DNA of 64,000 bases from Acanthochlamys bracteata (GCA_019914995.1 CM034139.1:2024461-2088460); one strand, 5' to 3'; shown: positions 10,971 to 22,585, counted from the stretch's first letter. Made by a program: numbers and translations. Notes: a model not told the origin generated them from the letters alone.

Positions 10971-11795
10971 CTACAAAGTTGAATGACACAATGCAAGAGA
11001 GTTCTTCTTTTTTTCTTTTTTGGCCTGAATGGCATAATGCAAACCTCTTCATAAAACAGTGACACCACGTAAAAGTTCAAAAAAGTTCCGAAATTGAATG
11101 CTAAGCTACAAAGCCCTCTTATCAGTAGCGTGCCTGTGAAATGGTTGAATACAGGTGCTACCTATGCATCATGAACAACTTAACTTTGCCAATACTCTTT
11201 TAAGTTAATAGTCAGAAAATCAATAGTAATTGAAAACATTGTCACAAAAATTGTTTAAAGACAGTAAGAGCAAATGATTGACCTAGTGAAAGCAACAATG
11301 ACACCAGTGCTCACCCAACACAACAGTAACGAACAAGAAACAACAGATACAGAACATCAACTGCTCCACATAAGATCCAAACATCAGTATGAGATTTCAG
11401 GCAAAATTTGAATGGAACATAAGACCATGAAGGAGAACACACTAGTAAAATCTAAAACACAGAAAACAAGCTCATTGGATTCACAATTATCATAAGACAA
11501 TCTTCTGAATCCAAAATTAGAGAATAAAATAGAACTTTCTACTTGTTACAAAACAAGAACTTGTAAGATACCACGACAAAGCTCGAAAACTTCAATACTT
11601 CATCAAAAAAAAACTCAACATCCGACAGATCTACAAAGAGAAGCAAAAAAAAAAAAAATACACACAGATATTAGATAATCAAATCTGTACACTTTCACGA
11701 GCAAGCTATACAAAACAAATACACACAGATCTACAAAGAGAAGCAAAAAAAATAAATAAATAAATAAACAATAAAAGAGTACCAGCAAACAACAA
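10971..11795. other. Noncoding region of the Harbinger element, possibly an intron
   Basis: AT-rich, no open frame. A short AAATAAAT tract lies at 11751-11770, and a duplicated phrase (ACACACAGAT, GAGAAGCAAAAAAA) occurs near 11632-11670 and 11720-11752. If the exon at 11802-11960 belongs to the Myb-like gene, this stretch would be part of a long first intron; that link is an inference. Confidence 0.4.
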
Positions 11796-11801
11796 CCGTA
11801 C

Positions 11802-11960
11802 CTTTTTAGGATTGCTTTCCGGTGAGATTGCCTCCTCCGACGTCAAAATCCAGACGAAGAGAACCACCGTGGCGAGCTGTGCGCGGAAGGAGGATCTCGA
11901 GAGAAAACACACTGCCGCTGCGCCGCTGAATCGAGCTGCAAATACGAATGTTAGGTTTGA
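11802..11960 (-). other. Possible 5' leader exon of a Harbinger gene
   Basis: On the minus strand a GC-richer patch resembling a plant 5' leader ends in AATCCTAAAAAG|GTACGG, a good donor site at 11796-11801. No ATG-initiated frame of note is present. Its place near the right end of the element and the strand of both genes suggest an untranslated first exon. Transcript evidence would be needed to confirm it. Confidence 0.35.
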
Positions 11961-11999
11961 GATAAGTTATGCTTATATGATGGCACGTTTTGTAAATAT

Positions 12000-12154
12000 T
12001 TAGTAAGCATATAATTGATAAGGGAATGACACTGTGCTGTGCGTTTGGTTCAACGAAGGGAGCGTTTCAACCAAACGCGTTTCAACCAACACACTGTACT
12101 GTGCAGTGCGTTTGGGGAACGAAAATTTCCCCAAACGCACTGCCAAACACCCCC
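12000..12154. repeat. Right terminal region of the Harbinger element with clustered CGTTTGG repeats
   Basis: Several direct and inverted copies of GCGTTTGG/CCAAACGC lie at 12040-12147 (for example GTGCGTTTGG, CCAAACGCG, CCCCAAACGCAC). They can form a hairpin next to the terminal inverted repeat and may be subterminal binding sites. Confidence 0.6.
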
Positions 12155-12215
12155 TCATACTAATCAGATAAATTAAGTCCGTTGAACAGTGATATAAACG
12201 TAGCATGCGAATTTA
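12155..12215 (-). pseudogene. Copia gag N-terminus, displaced by the Harbinger insertion (left copy)
   Basis: Minus-strand codons read ATFISLFNGLNLSD*YE, matching the extreme N-terminus of copia gag (LNG.NF..W.E). The frame joins exactly to VQFHMGV at 5460 once the Harbinger element and one TCA are removed. One stop replaces the usual Trp codon and another falls at the join. It establishes the order of events: copia first, Harbinger later. Confidence 0.85.
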
Positions 12216-13110
12216 AAGAAACAGAAATATATGCTGCAAAATTAATAAATGCTCCCAAACTAATGATTTGACTTTTAAACTTTTAAATACATAATACAGA
12301 TTCAAATTATTCATTTAAGTAATAAATATATATTGAAGTTCTCCTTTGGGTGAAGCAACGACATACAACATAAACAGTAATGATGCTAAAATAAAATTTT
12401 AACTTAATTTGATAATTAAATATATTCAAATTAGACATATTTGCTATCTTTGGATATTTAAAACAAATCTAACAAAATATATAAATCACCACGTCATATT
12501 TATGAAATATAAGAATTACTAATCAACCCTTAGGTGATTTTAGATGTCTTATACTCACAAACTTTAATTATCCATAAAATAAAATATTTAACATAATGTT
12601 ATATCAATTATAAGCATCACATATTTATTATGGATAATTGAATATATAGTATATATATAATTTGAAATTCACAACTTCTTACGATTTGGCTACTTCAGTG
12701 AATAACAAATTATCACAATATGAATTCAAATTGACATACAAATTCTACAATTTGAAATTTGTAAAAAAAATGATTTGATCACTTTGGTGACTAAGAAATC
12801 ATCATAATACAAATTCTATTTTGTACAAATTTAATAGTTGCAAGAAATTGATTTATGTATAAAATATATACGATATAAGTTTTTTTCTATGCAACACCTA
12901 AACCACCATATACTAGCATACAATTGATGATGCTAATAGTTTAATTGGCGAACTTTATACATATTTAATAAAGGCATGCAGAATTTTTTAATTTATAAAT
13001 ACCAATAGCAGCGAAAAATATAAACTTCCAAAATGAATAATTTTAGGATTTTCATAATTAAGAGAAAAGAAAAAATCTTTGATGAAAAATCATCGGTTTC
13101 TAAAACATTA
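12216..13110 (-). other. Copia 5' untranslated region, left copy
   Basis: AT-rich noncoding sequence between the primer binding site and gag. It is unusually long (about 0.9 kb) and is matched almost base for base at 53420-54322. It contains a repeated phrase TTGGTGAATAACAAA / TTGGTGACTAAGAAATCATC near 12690-12820. Confidence 0.65.
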
Positions 13111-13122
13111 GCTCGGATACCA
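13111..13122 (-). promoter_or_regulatory. Primer binding site of the copia element (tRNA-iMet type)
   Basis: Minus strand TGGTATCCGAGC differs at one base from TGGTATCAGAGC, the standard Ty1/copia primer site complementary to initiator methionine tRNA. It fixes the element's orientation and marks the inner edge of the 5' LTR. The same sequence occurs at 54323-54334 in the right copy. Confidence 0.85.
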
Positions 13123-13613
13123 CATATTAAATATTTTCATAACTCTATCATAATTTACATAAAACATAATTTATGATCTAGAAACTCAATGATTTTACAT
13201 AACTTAAACAAGAGAAACAAACCTTGATCCATGACGCTTATCCTAAATCAATTATTTGTCCCTAGAAAACCTGATTTCTCTCTCTTAATCTTTATTTGAT
13301 TCTAAAGCAATATTTTATATGATGGAATTGACAACAAGCGTTAGATGTAGATTAAGATAGAGAGAGAACTAAGCATTACTTTGAAAATATATTTATAACC
13401 CACGACCATCATTGCGGGTAGTTGTCATAACTTTTCTCAAGTAGAGAGTTATTATAACTTCCTATAATGATGAGTTATTATAATTTCCTTTATAATGGAT
13501 AGTTTGTAATAACTCTTTAATCAATAAAATATTACCATTATATATTAAACAAAATATTACACATGGACGACATCCAATATTGTGAAGATTGTCTGTCTTT
13601 GTAGTCTATCTGG
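13123..13613 (-). repeat. 5' LTR of the copia element, left copy (outer edge approximate)
   Basis: The inner edge abuts the primer binding site. The outer edge is placed at 13613 because similarity to the right copy (54335-54812) stops there. The LTR is AT-rich, with GAGTTATTATAA repeats near 13440-13520. No 3' LTR is present in either copy, so a target duplication cannot be checked, and the exact TG end is uncertain. Confidence 0.6.
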
Positions 13614-13749
13614 TAAGTATTATATCCAAAATTCAAGACAACTTTCAATATTCGTGTATCTGCAAGGAATATAATAAGCAATCATAACAAGTCAAATTAT
13701 TTACCCAAAACAAAAAACTCAAACAAACAAACACCAACTTTACAATGCT

Positions 13750-14160
13750 GAAGATGACAAACTGATGGCCAAGGACTAGAAGAGTTCTAACGGGGGCCAT
13801 CAGATCTTATAACCTAAAGGAAAGAGGAAGAAGGACAAAACAATTATCGGTGCAAGAAGACGAATCAACTTAAGCCACAATAAATGGATTTAAAGAAGCA
13901 GACCACTTAACTAGCCATGAAAAAATTCGCTTGATTGATTGAAAGAATTGAAGAAGTGTTAGTCCTCTGACAAGCAATCAATTGTTATTTTGACATGGAA
14001 CAAGACGAGGGAAGAAAATTTGAATAGTATGCAAGAAAGCTAAGACCTAAGAAGGAACACGACAAATCAAAGAAAAAGAACTTAACTATCAACAAGTGGG
14101 ATGAGTTGATCAATTACCTTGCATTGAAGGGAAGTTCGCAAAAATGAAGCCAAGCCAGAG
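13750..14160 (-). repeat. ~175-bp unit block 1 (about 3 units)
   Basis: Unit markers lie near 13758, 13955 and 14118. The first carries TTATAAGATCTGATGGCC, CTAGTCCTTGGCCATCAG|GTT-like ends on the minus strand. It is paralogous to 57345-57735. Confidence 0.6.
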
Positions 14161-14204
14161 AGCAACACAAATTGGCAAGAAACAAATCACACCTTTGTAT
14201 TAGA

Positions 14205-14310
14205 TGTGGATTACATATCTTCTTAAGACAAACAAATCCACCTCGGGCCTATGCCATGTACTAGATAAATCAAGGATGGAGTCAAATAGAAAGTTGATAA
14301 CCATAACTCC
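14205..14310 (-). pseudogene. Exon-4-like copy (DFLFDSILD), frameshifted
   Basis: The minus strand reads MVINFLFDSILDLSS and then changes frame relative to the intact exon at 38444-38558. The GAG|GTGAGC donor is lost. The paralog in the right half is 57790-57905. Confidence 0.6.
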
Positions 14311-14589
14311 AAAAGATGACAAGTTACAGCATTGATTAGTAATATTCATAAAGTGAGTAGTACTAAAACAGCATATACCCTTGATATACCATTCTACTTC
14401 TTGATCCAAAAAAAAAAAAAGAAGTCCTATTGTTACTCTTCTGTTAATTACAAGAAGCAATGAACTTAACAATGAAGAAAATAAAGTCAAGGATCCAATG
14501 ATAAAATATTAAAAGAAAGTATATAATTGCTTAGAATGCCAGTCACTACATTAACAAACTAACAATGGCAAGATACATTGTCAAATCAG

Positions 14590-14715
14590 GGACAATGCTC
14601 AACTCTGCACTCACTGGATCATTCATCTCCTCGGGATCAAAACAAATCTTCCTCGGGCCTACATTAAGTAATAGAGAAAACATAAAGGATGGAGTCAAAT
14701 ATAAAGTCAATTAAC
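14590..14715 (-). pseudogene. Second exon-4-like copy
   Basis: The minus strand keeps GACTCCATCCTT, GGCC(T/C)GAGGAAGATTTGTTT and GATCC/GAG...GTGAGTG. It lies downstream of the exon 2/3-like copies at 16.3-14.9 kb, in the same order as the intact set at 39.2-38.4 kb. Paralog: 58205-58320. Confidence 0.55.
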
Positions 14716-14929
14716 TATACTAATCCAAAACAAAGCCAAAGTAATCCATTCTTAACGTTTATATAAAAAGCCATCCACTTAATGGCATCATTGTATTAAA
14801 TTCACGTTACTACTTACAGAGACCAAATCACATAATTTTTCAATCAATAAATGCAACTCAATTTGATCTATGATTCAATCACCTAATCTCAAACAACATG
14901 ATGGACACTACAAACACAAAGCAATTATA

Positions 14930-16480
14930 GTAGAGCTTAAAGAGCTCTTACTTCTTTATTAGCACTACCTTGAAATTTTAAATGGTTGCTTATACACAGA
15001 GAAAATGAGCATTAATGACTCCTGCTACAAAACAGCAACAACGAATTCAATTTCAAATCAAAACCCGTTAGATACCAACAAACATCTTTACCTTTATCCG
15101 CTTAAAAGTTTGATTCAATTTTAATTTAATGACAATTCTTGATTGGATTCTTCTTAATCACTCCTTGATTAACTTGATTCTTCTTAAAGGAAACAAACGC
15201 AAGTAAAAGAACTAAATAACAAGCTACCCTGAGTGTAATGCCTAAGCAGCACATAGTCATTATAAAAACACAACTTATAAATAATTTCCAAAGACAATGT
15301 GAATCTTGAAAAATGAAAAAATAGAAATGGCAAAAAGGGAAATAAAGACGTAACCATCATGGGTAAGGAAGATAGAATGAACCGATAATCTCCAATTGCG
15401 TCTATTTAGTATGAAATTGAACCCACCTGTTTCCTGTTTGTGACTTCCACTTGTGAAAGGCGGAATACTAGTTGACTACAGCTTCTTCTAAGGTCTACCT
15501 CGTAAGAGTTGCGTCATACTTCTTACTTAGCTCTACCTCGTAATTTTTAGATGGCTGCTTATACACAGCAAATGAGTATTACTGACTCCAGCTACAAAAC
15601 AGCAAGAATGAATTCAATTGCAAATCAAAACCTATCCTATACCAACAAATGAGAATGTGAATCTTGAAAACATAAAATGAAACTCAAACATCTTAAGCAG
15701 CTGGTTCTTCTAACTTCAAAGGATGAGAATGACGGCAAATACAAGAACTAAGCACAACAAAGAGAAGAATGTAAACAAAGAGCTCTTACTTCTTTATTAG
15801 CACTACCTTGAAATTTTAAATGGTTGCTTATACACAGAGAAAGTGAGCATTATTGACTCCTGCTACAAAACAACAAGAACGAATTCAATTGAAAATCAAA
15901 ACCTGTTAGGTACCAACAAACATCTTTACCTTTATCCCCTTAAGAGTTTGATTCAGTTTTAATTTAATGACAATTCTTGATTGGATTTCTTCTTAACCAC
16001 TCCTTGATTAGTTTGATTCTTCTTAAAGGAAACAGACACAAGTAAAAGAACTAAAGAACAAGCTACCCTAAGAGTAATGCTTAAGCAGCACAGGTCATTA
16101 TAAAAACACAACTTATAACAAATTAAATAATTTTCAAAGACCATGTGAATCTTGAAAATCAAAAAAAAATAAAAACGGCAAAAAGGGAATCATTGTTTGC
16201 AAATTATTAAATGAAGACGTAATCATCATTGGTAAGGAAGATAGAATGAACTTATAATCGCCATTTGCACCTATTTAGTATGAAATTGAACCTACCTGTT
16301 TCCTGTTTGTGACTTCCAGTTGTGGAAAGCTGAATACTAGTTGACTCTAGCTTCTTTCTTAGCTCTACCTCGTAATAGTTAAAATACTTCTTTCTTAGCT
16401 CTACCTCATAATTTTTAATGGTTGCTTATACACAAGAAATGAGTATTACTGACTCCTGCAGCAAAACAGCAAGAACGAAT
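14930..16480 (-). repeat. Local tandem duplication (~840 bp) carrying exon 2- and exon 3-like modules
   Basis: The segment from GAGCTCTTACTTCTTTATTA at about 14937 recurs from about 15777, each copy running through the exon-3-like CAACCATTTAAAATTTCAAG|GTAG and the exon-2-like GAAGTCACAAACAGGAAACAG|GT (minus strand). The inner exon-2 copy at 16290-16340 keeps its AG and GT. The copy at 15425-15470 has lost its acceptor AG (CCG). The right half has only one copy (58540-59160). Confidence 0.7.
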
Positions 16481-16499
16481 TCAATTGCAAATCAAAACC

Positions 16500-17280
16500 T
16501 ACCCCATACCAACAAATTTCTTTTCCTTGTCACTTAAAAAACATTTGATTCATTTTTTATTTAAACAATTCTTGATTGGCTGGTTCTTCTTAATCAATTT
16601 ATAATCACCATGAATTTTCTTAAAGAAAAGAACTAAAGCAAAACAAAAAACAAGCTAATGTGAGAGTTCATCTTAAACAACACATCATTATTAATGAAAA
16701 CACAATTGCTGACAGATTGAACTGTGTTAATCGTGAAAAAACTGAAAATCATAAAGATGGAAAAAGAGAATTACTTGTCAAAAACTATTGAAAAGAAGGC
16801 ACTGCCATGATGGGTATCCTGGATAGAATGAGCCTGATTCTAATCAGATAACAAACTGGCATATACCTGTTCCTGTTTGTGACTTAATATTAAAAAACAA
16901 TGAAGCAAATGTGATTTTAACATCAGTTCTTAAATTTTTAAATTACTGAATGAGGATGAAAGCTCATCATTAGGAAATGAATAAAAACTAAAATAAAATA
17001 AGATTATAAGAAAATAAAACAACAAAAAATACTATATTTGAAAAATCACAAATTCTGTGCATAATATCATGGAATGTTAGGTGTATTTATCAACTACACT
17101 ATATTTTGACTTATCACCAATGTGGTTCCCCAATTTTTTTCATCATTAATTAGATTAGAAATTTACACATTTTTACTTCATACAAAGTTCTTGTAAAGTG
17201 CTTAGCTCTTCCATTGGCATAATGTAAAAAGCTAGTAATCATAACAGTGAAATTATTTAAAGAAAAACAAAAATAACATT
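16500..17280. other. AT-rich segment of the locus
   Basis: Contains a further truncated CTGTTTCCTGTTTGTGAC (exon-2-like) at 16868-16887, but otherwise no module. Matches 59240-60000. Confidence 0.45.
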
Positions 17281-17284
17281 ATAG

Positions 17285-18375
17285 ATGTCAACCTGACGGT
17301 CAAGAATTAGCGTTCTAGTGGAGGACGTTGGATCTTCTAGCCTAAAGGGGAGAGGAAGGAGGCAAACCAATCGATGCGCAAGAAAACTAATCAGTGTACA
17401 CACCAACAAATGGATTCAAAGCAGGAAAATTTGCTAGCCAATAAAATGACAGCTTCATTCGTTGAGAATATTGAAAAAATGTCAACACACAACCAGCACT
17501 CAATTGGTTCTTTTGACATGCAACACAGTGGGAGAAACAGAAATCAGTTAGTTAGCAAGAAAGCACGAATGAACAATCAATAGGTCCAACGAAAGAAGAA
17601 GAGAACTTAGAATAACAACTCAAACAATTGGTAGATCGATTGCCTTGCATCGAACAGAAGTTCGCCTTCCAACCCGAATTCCTTTGGTTCTTTTTAACCA
17701 AAATCAAAGAGCACAATAGGGAAAACAATCAGCAAGCAACCCAAAAATTCTAAGCACCATTAAAGGATTTGGAAAAACCTGTTAAATAACTAGGAATGTG
17801 AAATGAAGGCTAGATTTATTGCCAGCATTGAGGATAACTTGATCCTCTCACCAGCACTTGATTCTTTAAATCTGGAAAGAAGAAGGAGAAATGTAAAATA
17901 AGTAATATATAAGCAAACAAGGCAATTTGTGGTGCTACATAAGGACTTAAAGAAACAGATAAGTAACTGCATTATCGATTGTCGTGCAAGGAGAAAAAGT
18001 AGAACGTACAATTGGGACTCTATTAATTCTTTAACCTAAACGATAAGAGATAAAGGAAAAACAATCACTACCAAGTAAGCTAAGAAAATTAAGGGTAAAA
18101 AAGAGTTCAGAGAAGCAGGCAACTTAGCTAAGCAAGATAGCTATTACTTGATTGAATGCCACTAACAAAAGGTTCGCCACCTAAGGAGCACTCCGTTGCT
18201 TCTATTTCTTAGAACAAAGAGGGAGGCAGGATAGAAAAACAGTATGCATGAAAACTAAGAAATTGAGAAGCAATAGGAGGACTCAGAGAAGAGGAAACTG
18301 AACTAAGCATGCCAAGGAGTTCTTCATTGATTGCTTGCCAAAGGATAAAATTGACCGCCCAGCACGACTGCTCAG
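17285..18375 (-). repeat. ~175-bp unit block 2 (7 units)
   Basis: The marker phrase (minus strand: AAAGAACCAA...GAGTGCTGGTTGGA...) occurs near 17300, 17483, 17667, 17838, 18012, 18190 and 18352, spacings of 162-184 bp. Units share the downstream stretch CAATCAATCAAGCAGTC, GTTGC(C)TGCTTCTTTGAAT, CTTGCATACTGATT. Reading frames differ between units, so the unit is not conserved as protein. Matches 60000-61120. Confidence 0.75.
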
Positions 18376-19380
18376 CAAACTTTGGAAGAACAGACAAAGG
18401 AAACTAACCAGAAAACAAGATTTGAGACATTAATTTGTAAGAGCTTACCACTTAACCCACTAGAAAAAATAGTTGCAACGTGAAATATAGAGTTTAAGAC
18501 TTCTTGGTACATACATATTATAAGACGCAGCTGTGAGCTTCCATTATGTTGACTACATTCACTAATTTGGTTCATTATACAATTTAGTTCATCTAGAACA
18601 ATCGCCTATCATAGTTAACAATTATCCAAGCCTACCCAAATTGTTTTCTGCGGTTTGAGATCAATGCAACTTGCGTTGGTGTCTGTTTCCACATTAGCAT
18701 TTAGTTTAAGAAATTATGAACATAGACTAAGAGGGAGTGCATAAACCACGTCCTGGCCTCATAACAACTTTCCTATTATGTAACATAGGCAAACTGGAAT
18801 TTTTCCTAATGGATTTTCTAGGTCCTCTAATCAAACATCTTTAAAGTGCAAACAAGAAATAAATAAATAAAGTCTCACTGACCTCAACGGAATACTGCAT
18901 GCTAACTCCACAATGCTGGTGCTATTTGACATTCTGGAGGAACAACCAAATAGAACAAGATCAACTTGTTTTGACAGTAGTTTAAATACAAAAATCCAAA
19001 ATCCAAGTAAGAGGCCACGATAAGATCCACATAAACTACACGAACTACAGTGTCTACATCCTCAGAAATAGATTAATCAAAATGAATAAATGTAGCAAAG
19101 ACTTTACTTTGTACGAGGAGTGCGCCCTCTCAGACCATCCAAATCATTTCCTGTCACTATCAGAGAACTTTATCTAGAGGACGACAACCGTGTGTGTAAA
19201 ATTAGGAAAGAGAAGACAACACAAGGTTGGCAAGATATAAATCACTAAACATATTTCTTCAATGTTAATAGAGAACTTTTAAAACATGATTCCTTGCAAA
19301 GTCATAACCTATTACAGATGAAGTCGATAAAGATAAATAAATAGAGCACTTTAGTGGAACCAAACCTTCTTCCCAAAAAG
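18376..19380. other. Spacer module of the locus
   Basis: Noncoding. It holds the spacer phrase GTTTAAGACTTCTTGGTA ... TTCACTAATTTGGTT ... AGCATTTAGTTTAAGAAATTATGAACATAG, which recurs near 20.83-21.02, 28.09-28.35, 32.65-32.95, 36.79-37.08 and 61.24-61.51 kb. Confidence 0.5.
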
Positions 19381-19389
19381 AAGTAATTA

Positions 19390-19445
19390 CCAATTTGAAA
19401 GTCATGAATTCCAGCATTTTGCATCTAGAAAGAATTATGCTGCAG
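19390..19445 (-). pseudogene. Module C copy (MQNAGIHDF), with stop
   Basis: Minus strand: CTGCAG|CATAATTCTTTCTAG, then ATGCAAAATGCTGGAATTCATGAC, GTAATT. Compared with the open copy at 35218-35262 the fifth codon is TAG. The paralog at 62135-62190 has the same stop, so it predates the large duplication. Confidence 0.55.
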
Positions 19446-19567
19446 ACATAACTACAACAAAAAGAATCTGAATAGCTATCTCTTGTTTCCTGCATGCATG
19501 GAATAGATGACATACTTATACCAAACAAAAACTAATATGAGTGAAACGTACCAAGTAGTAAAACAAT

Positions 19568-19725
19568 AATACTATGTCTACCTGAAAATTGGGACTTGTA
19601 ACATCCCTAACGACCACAAAAAATCAGTGGTGCTATTGCAGGCTTAAGTTGCAAAATCCTTTAGAAACACTGTATTATTTGACAACCAAAACCGCCTGCA
19701 GCAGTCGTTGCATCTGCACAGAAAA
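19568..19725 (-). pseudogene. Module D copy, frameshifted
   Basis: Begins TGTGCAG|ATGCAACGACTGCTGCAG and ends CCAATTTTCAG|GTAGAC, as in the intact 129-bp exon at 35377-35505, but with stops and a one-base shift inside (extra T in the DFVVV region). Paralog: 62325-62465. Confidence 0.55.
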
Positions 19726-19789
19726 TAAAATCCAAGCATACCAAGCTGAAACTATTATAGAGAATAATAAAGACCACCATGGTAAAGCT

Positions 19790-20720
19790 AAAGACATCAA
19801 ACTGATGTCTAAGGGCTAGGGCAGCTCCAGAAGATACTGTGAGATCTTTTAACCTAAAAAGAAGATGTAGAGAGGCAAAACAAGTAATGTTGAAGAAGAC
19901 TAATCAACATACGCTGTACTAAATGAATTCAAAAGGCAAGCAACCTAATTTGCCAGAAAAAGCACGCTTGCTTCATTGAACACAATGACGAAATGTTGAC
20001 CCTCAACCAGCGCTCACTTGGTTCTTTTGACATGGAACAACACAGGAGAAAAAGAAATCAATTAGTATGCAAGACACCTACAAATGAAGAACCAACAGGT
20101 CCAACCAAAGAAGAAGAGCACTTAGCTAATAACTCAGCGGGCTGCTTAATCAATTGATTTGAATCGAAGAAAGTTCGTGCCTCTAAGCATAACTCTTTTG
20201 GTTATTTTACCTAAATCGAAGAGCATGATAGGGAAAAAATCAGCTTGCAAGCATGCCAACAATACCAAGTAGCACAAAAGGATTTGGCAAAGCACGCAAT
20301 CTAACTAAGCAGGCGAATTACCTACCTAATTTATAGTGAGCATTAAAGATAGGTTGACCTCCCAACCAGTGCCCGATTCTTTAAACCTGAAGCAAAGAAG
20401 GACAAATGAAACAATCACTCAGATTCAGAGAAGTAAGTAATCTAACTATGCACGAAAGTGGCTGCTTGATTGAATGGTTGTATCAAAGATTGACGGCAGT
20501 CCAACCAGCACTTTATTGGTTATTTTTACCTCAGAACAAATAGGGAGGCAAAAAAGATAACTAGTATGCAAGCAAACTTAAGAAACTTAATAAGCAAAAG
20601 AAGGATTCAGAAGAAGGAAACTTAACTAAGCAGGCAAATGGCTGCTTGATTGATTGCTTGCTGCGAAAATAAGTTGATCATCGACCACCACTATCTGCAG
20701 CTACTTTTGGAAGAGCTGGC
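19790..20720 (-). repeat. ~175-bp unit block 3 (about 6 units)
   Basis: Markers near 19805, 20005, 20185, 20360, 20500 and 20680. Matches 62515-63450 and, in part, 27650-27990. Confidence 0.7.
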
Positions 20721-22585
20721 AAAGCAAACTAAACTAAAAGTTCATTTGAGACACAATCCATTCTGCAAGTGCTACCATATACCCAACAACAGAACAGTAT
20801 GTAAGTGAGTCAATTAGAGTTTTAGACTTCTTTTTAACTATATATAACAAGAGGAGACTGTGACCTCAAACTATCATGTAGAACAAATTCGCTAATTTTG
20901 TCTAATATACTAGATTGTCAAGTATCCGACTTGCTACAGTTATTCAAGCATACCCTAACTTCTTTCAACTTGTCTAGGTCAGTATCAGCATTTAGTTTAA
21001 GAAATATAGGCCTTGTGGGAATGATAATCCACGTCCTAGGCCTCGCTAACGACTTTGCTTGACTCAGGACATGGCCTGATAAAAGTTCATTCAATAATTG
21101 ATGATGCTGATATATTGCACCTTAGTGTCATTAGCCGTAGTTTGAAACATTGGACATGGCTATGTGTCTTGTTGGTTTGCTTCACTTGCACGATCAACTT
21201 TGCAAATAATTGGAAGGGTTTACTATAGATCTTATAAAATAGATTGGGAGAGGGCTTGAATTTATTTTAAAATTACTTAAAAAATAGATTGCTAAATATT
21301 TAAAAAACAGATAATTATTTATCAATCTCTTGCCCAACGGAATTCTTTTTAAAGAACCTTTCATATTTTTGAGTTATACAAAAACCCTTGGGATGCTCTA
21401 ATATTTTTCCATTCATGAAGTATTTTCATTTTTCCTCATAGTAATATTACTAAAATATTTCAAAGTTGTACCATCCACCTCAATATAATATCATCGTCTT
21501 CTCCGTCACACATCTTAATCCATTTTCCTGCCTAAAGTTATTCACACTATTGTAAATCAGCCTTGCTTAGATTTACTCTAGCAAGACCAACCATTTGAAA
21601 GATCCAGACCTTCTACAGTACTCTCAGTCAAATACTACAAAGGTAACAGAAAAGAAAAGGAAAATACTCAGCATGTTATGAGTCAAAACAAAAAGTACGA
21701 GAGAGAGAGAGAGAGAGAGAGAATGTACTTGAGGTCCTTCAGTTATTCAACAAACCAGACCAGATTGTTAGCTGTTTAAGATCAATTCAACCTGCTATGC
21801 GACAATTTCCACATCAACATCGAACGCATTGAATGCATGCTAACCTTTGCAGACAGCACTTTGTTGGTTCTTTTAACTTGAAACAGAGCAGGAGAAACAA
21901 AATCAAGGTACCAGAAAGTAGTCAATGGAGATTAAAGAAATAAAAAAGGTATGAACAGATCAAAGCGCAGAAATAAAGAAGCAATAGAAATTCACCAAGA
22001 GCAAAGCTCACCTCCACAATAGCTGGATGATTTATCTTCTTAGGGAAAAAGCCAAATCTTCCTCTGCCTGTACTTATCTACAAAAGTTGACGCAGACCTC
22101 AAATGTTTAAATAAAGCAAGTACAAATTAGAATCACATTAGCTAGCACCAACATCTACGAAACAAACCAAAGAAGGAAGTACAAAGAAGGAAACGCAAAC
22201 AAATTAACGATAAGGGAAACGAATACTTGACCTGTTGCCAGATTTGAACAAAATTGAGCAACCTGAACCTGCCTTGCAGCTGTGTTGACATGCTTTGTGA
22301 AGCAAACATAACTGCAAAAACAATTTAAGATTTGATTAGTCAGGTAAACGCGGCTATATACCCTAATAACTAAACCAGTAAACAAAAGAAAATAAAAACT
22401 GAAGCTCATAATTAACTCCTATGTTCTCAGTACTCAAGCATAAGCTTATTAACCAGTATTCACTCTAAATTGGTTGAGATTTGATAAATTAAGAGAGAGC
22501 TGAAACTAACAAGCAAAACAGATACTAAAGTATCAAAGAAGACGCTAATACTTTTCAAGAATTAGCAATCTTTAGCAATGAAATT
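20721..22585. repeat. Spacer plus truncated exon-4 copy; paralog of 27960-30900
   Basis: Runs parallel to 27960-30900 but lacks three blocks present there (about 28380-28990, 29080-29403 and a short stretch near 30400). It includes a (GA)n tract at 21699-21722 and a truncated exon-4-like copy at 22011-22080 (minus: AAGATAAATCATCCAGCTATT, GAG|GTGAGC). Confidence 0.6.
21699..21722. repeat. (GA)n microsatellite
   Basis: Twelve uninterrupted GA dinucleotides. The paralogous site near 29924 has only a few units, so length differs between the copies. Confidence 0.95.

Larger units (their letters stand above)
5463..12154 (-). mobile_element. PIF/Harbinger DNA transposon (6692 bp) nested in copia gag
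   Basis: The ends are inverted repeats: left GGGGGCGTTTGGGATTGC, right (reverse complement) GGGGGTGTTTGGCAGTGC. They are flanked by a TCA direct repeat (5460-5462 and 12155-12157), the 3-bp T-N-A duplication expected for PIF/Harbinger. Inside, on the minus strand, are the two genes that define the superfamily: a DDE transposase (6000-7402) and a Myb/SANT-like gene (7674-8656). Long AT-rich subterminal regions and a block of tandem repeats (8800-10970) fill the rest. Both genes carry stops or frameshifts, so this copy is probably inactive. The right copy of the copia element has lost the region where the insertion would lie. Confidence 0.87.

Noticed and set aside
17285-18375. CRISPR-like array
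   Set aside because: Units are long (~175 bp), strongly diverged and lack a constant short repeat with unique spacers; the DNA is clearly from a plant nucleus.
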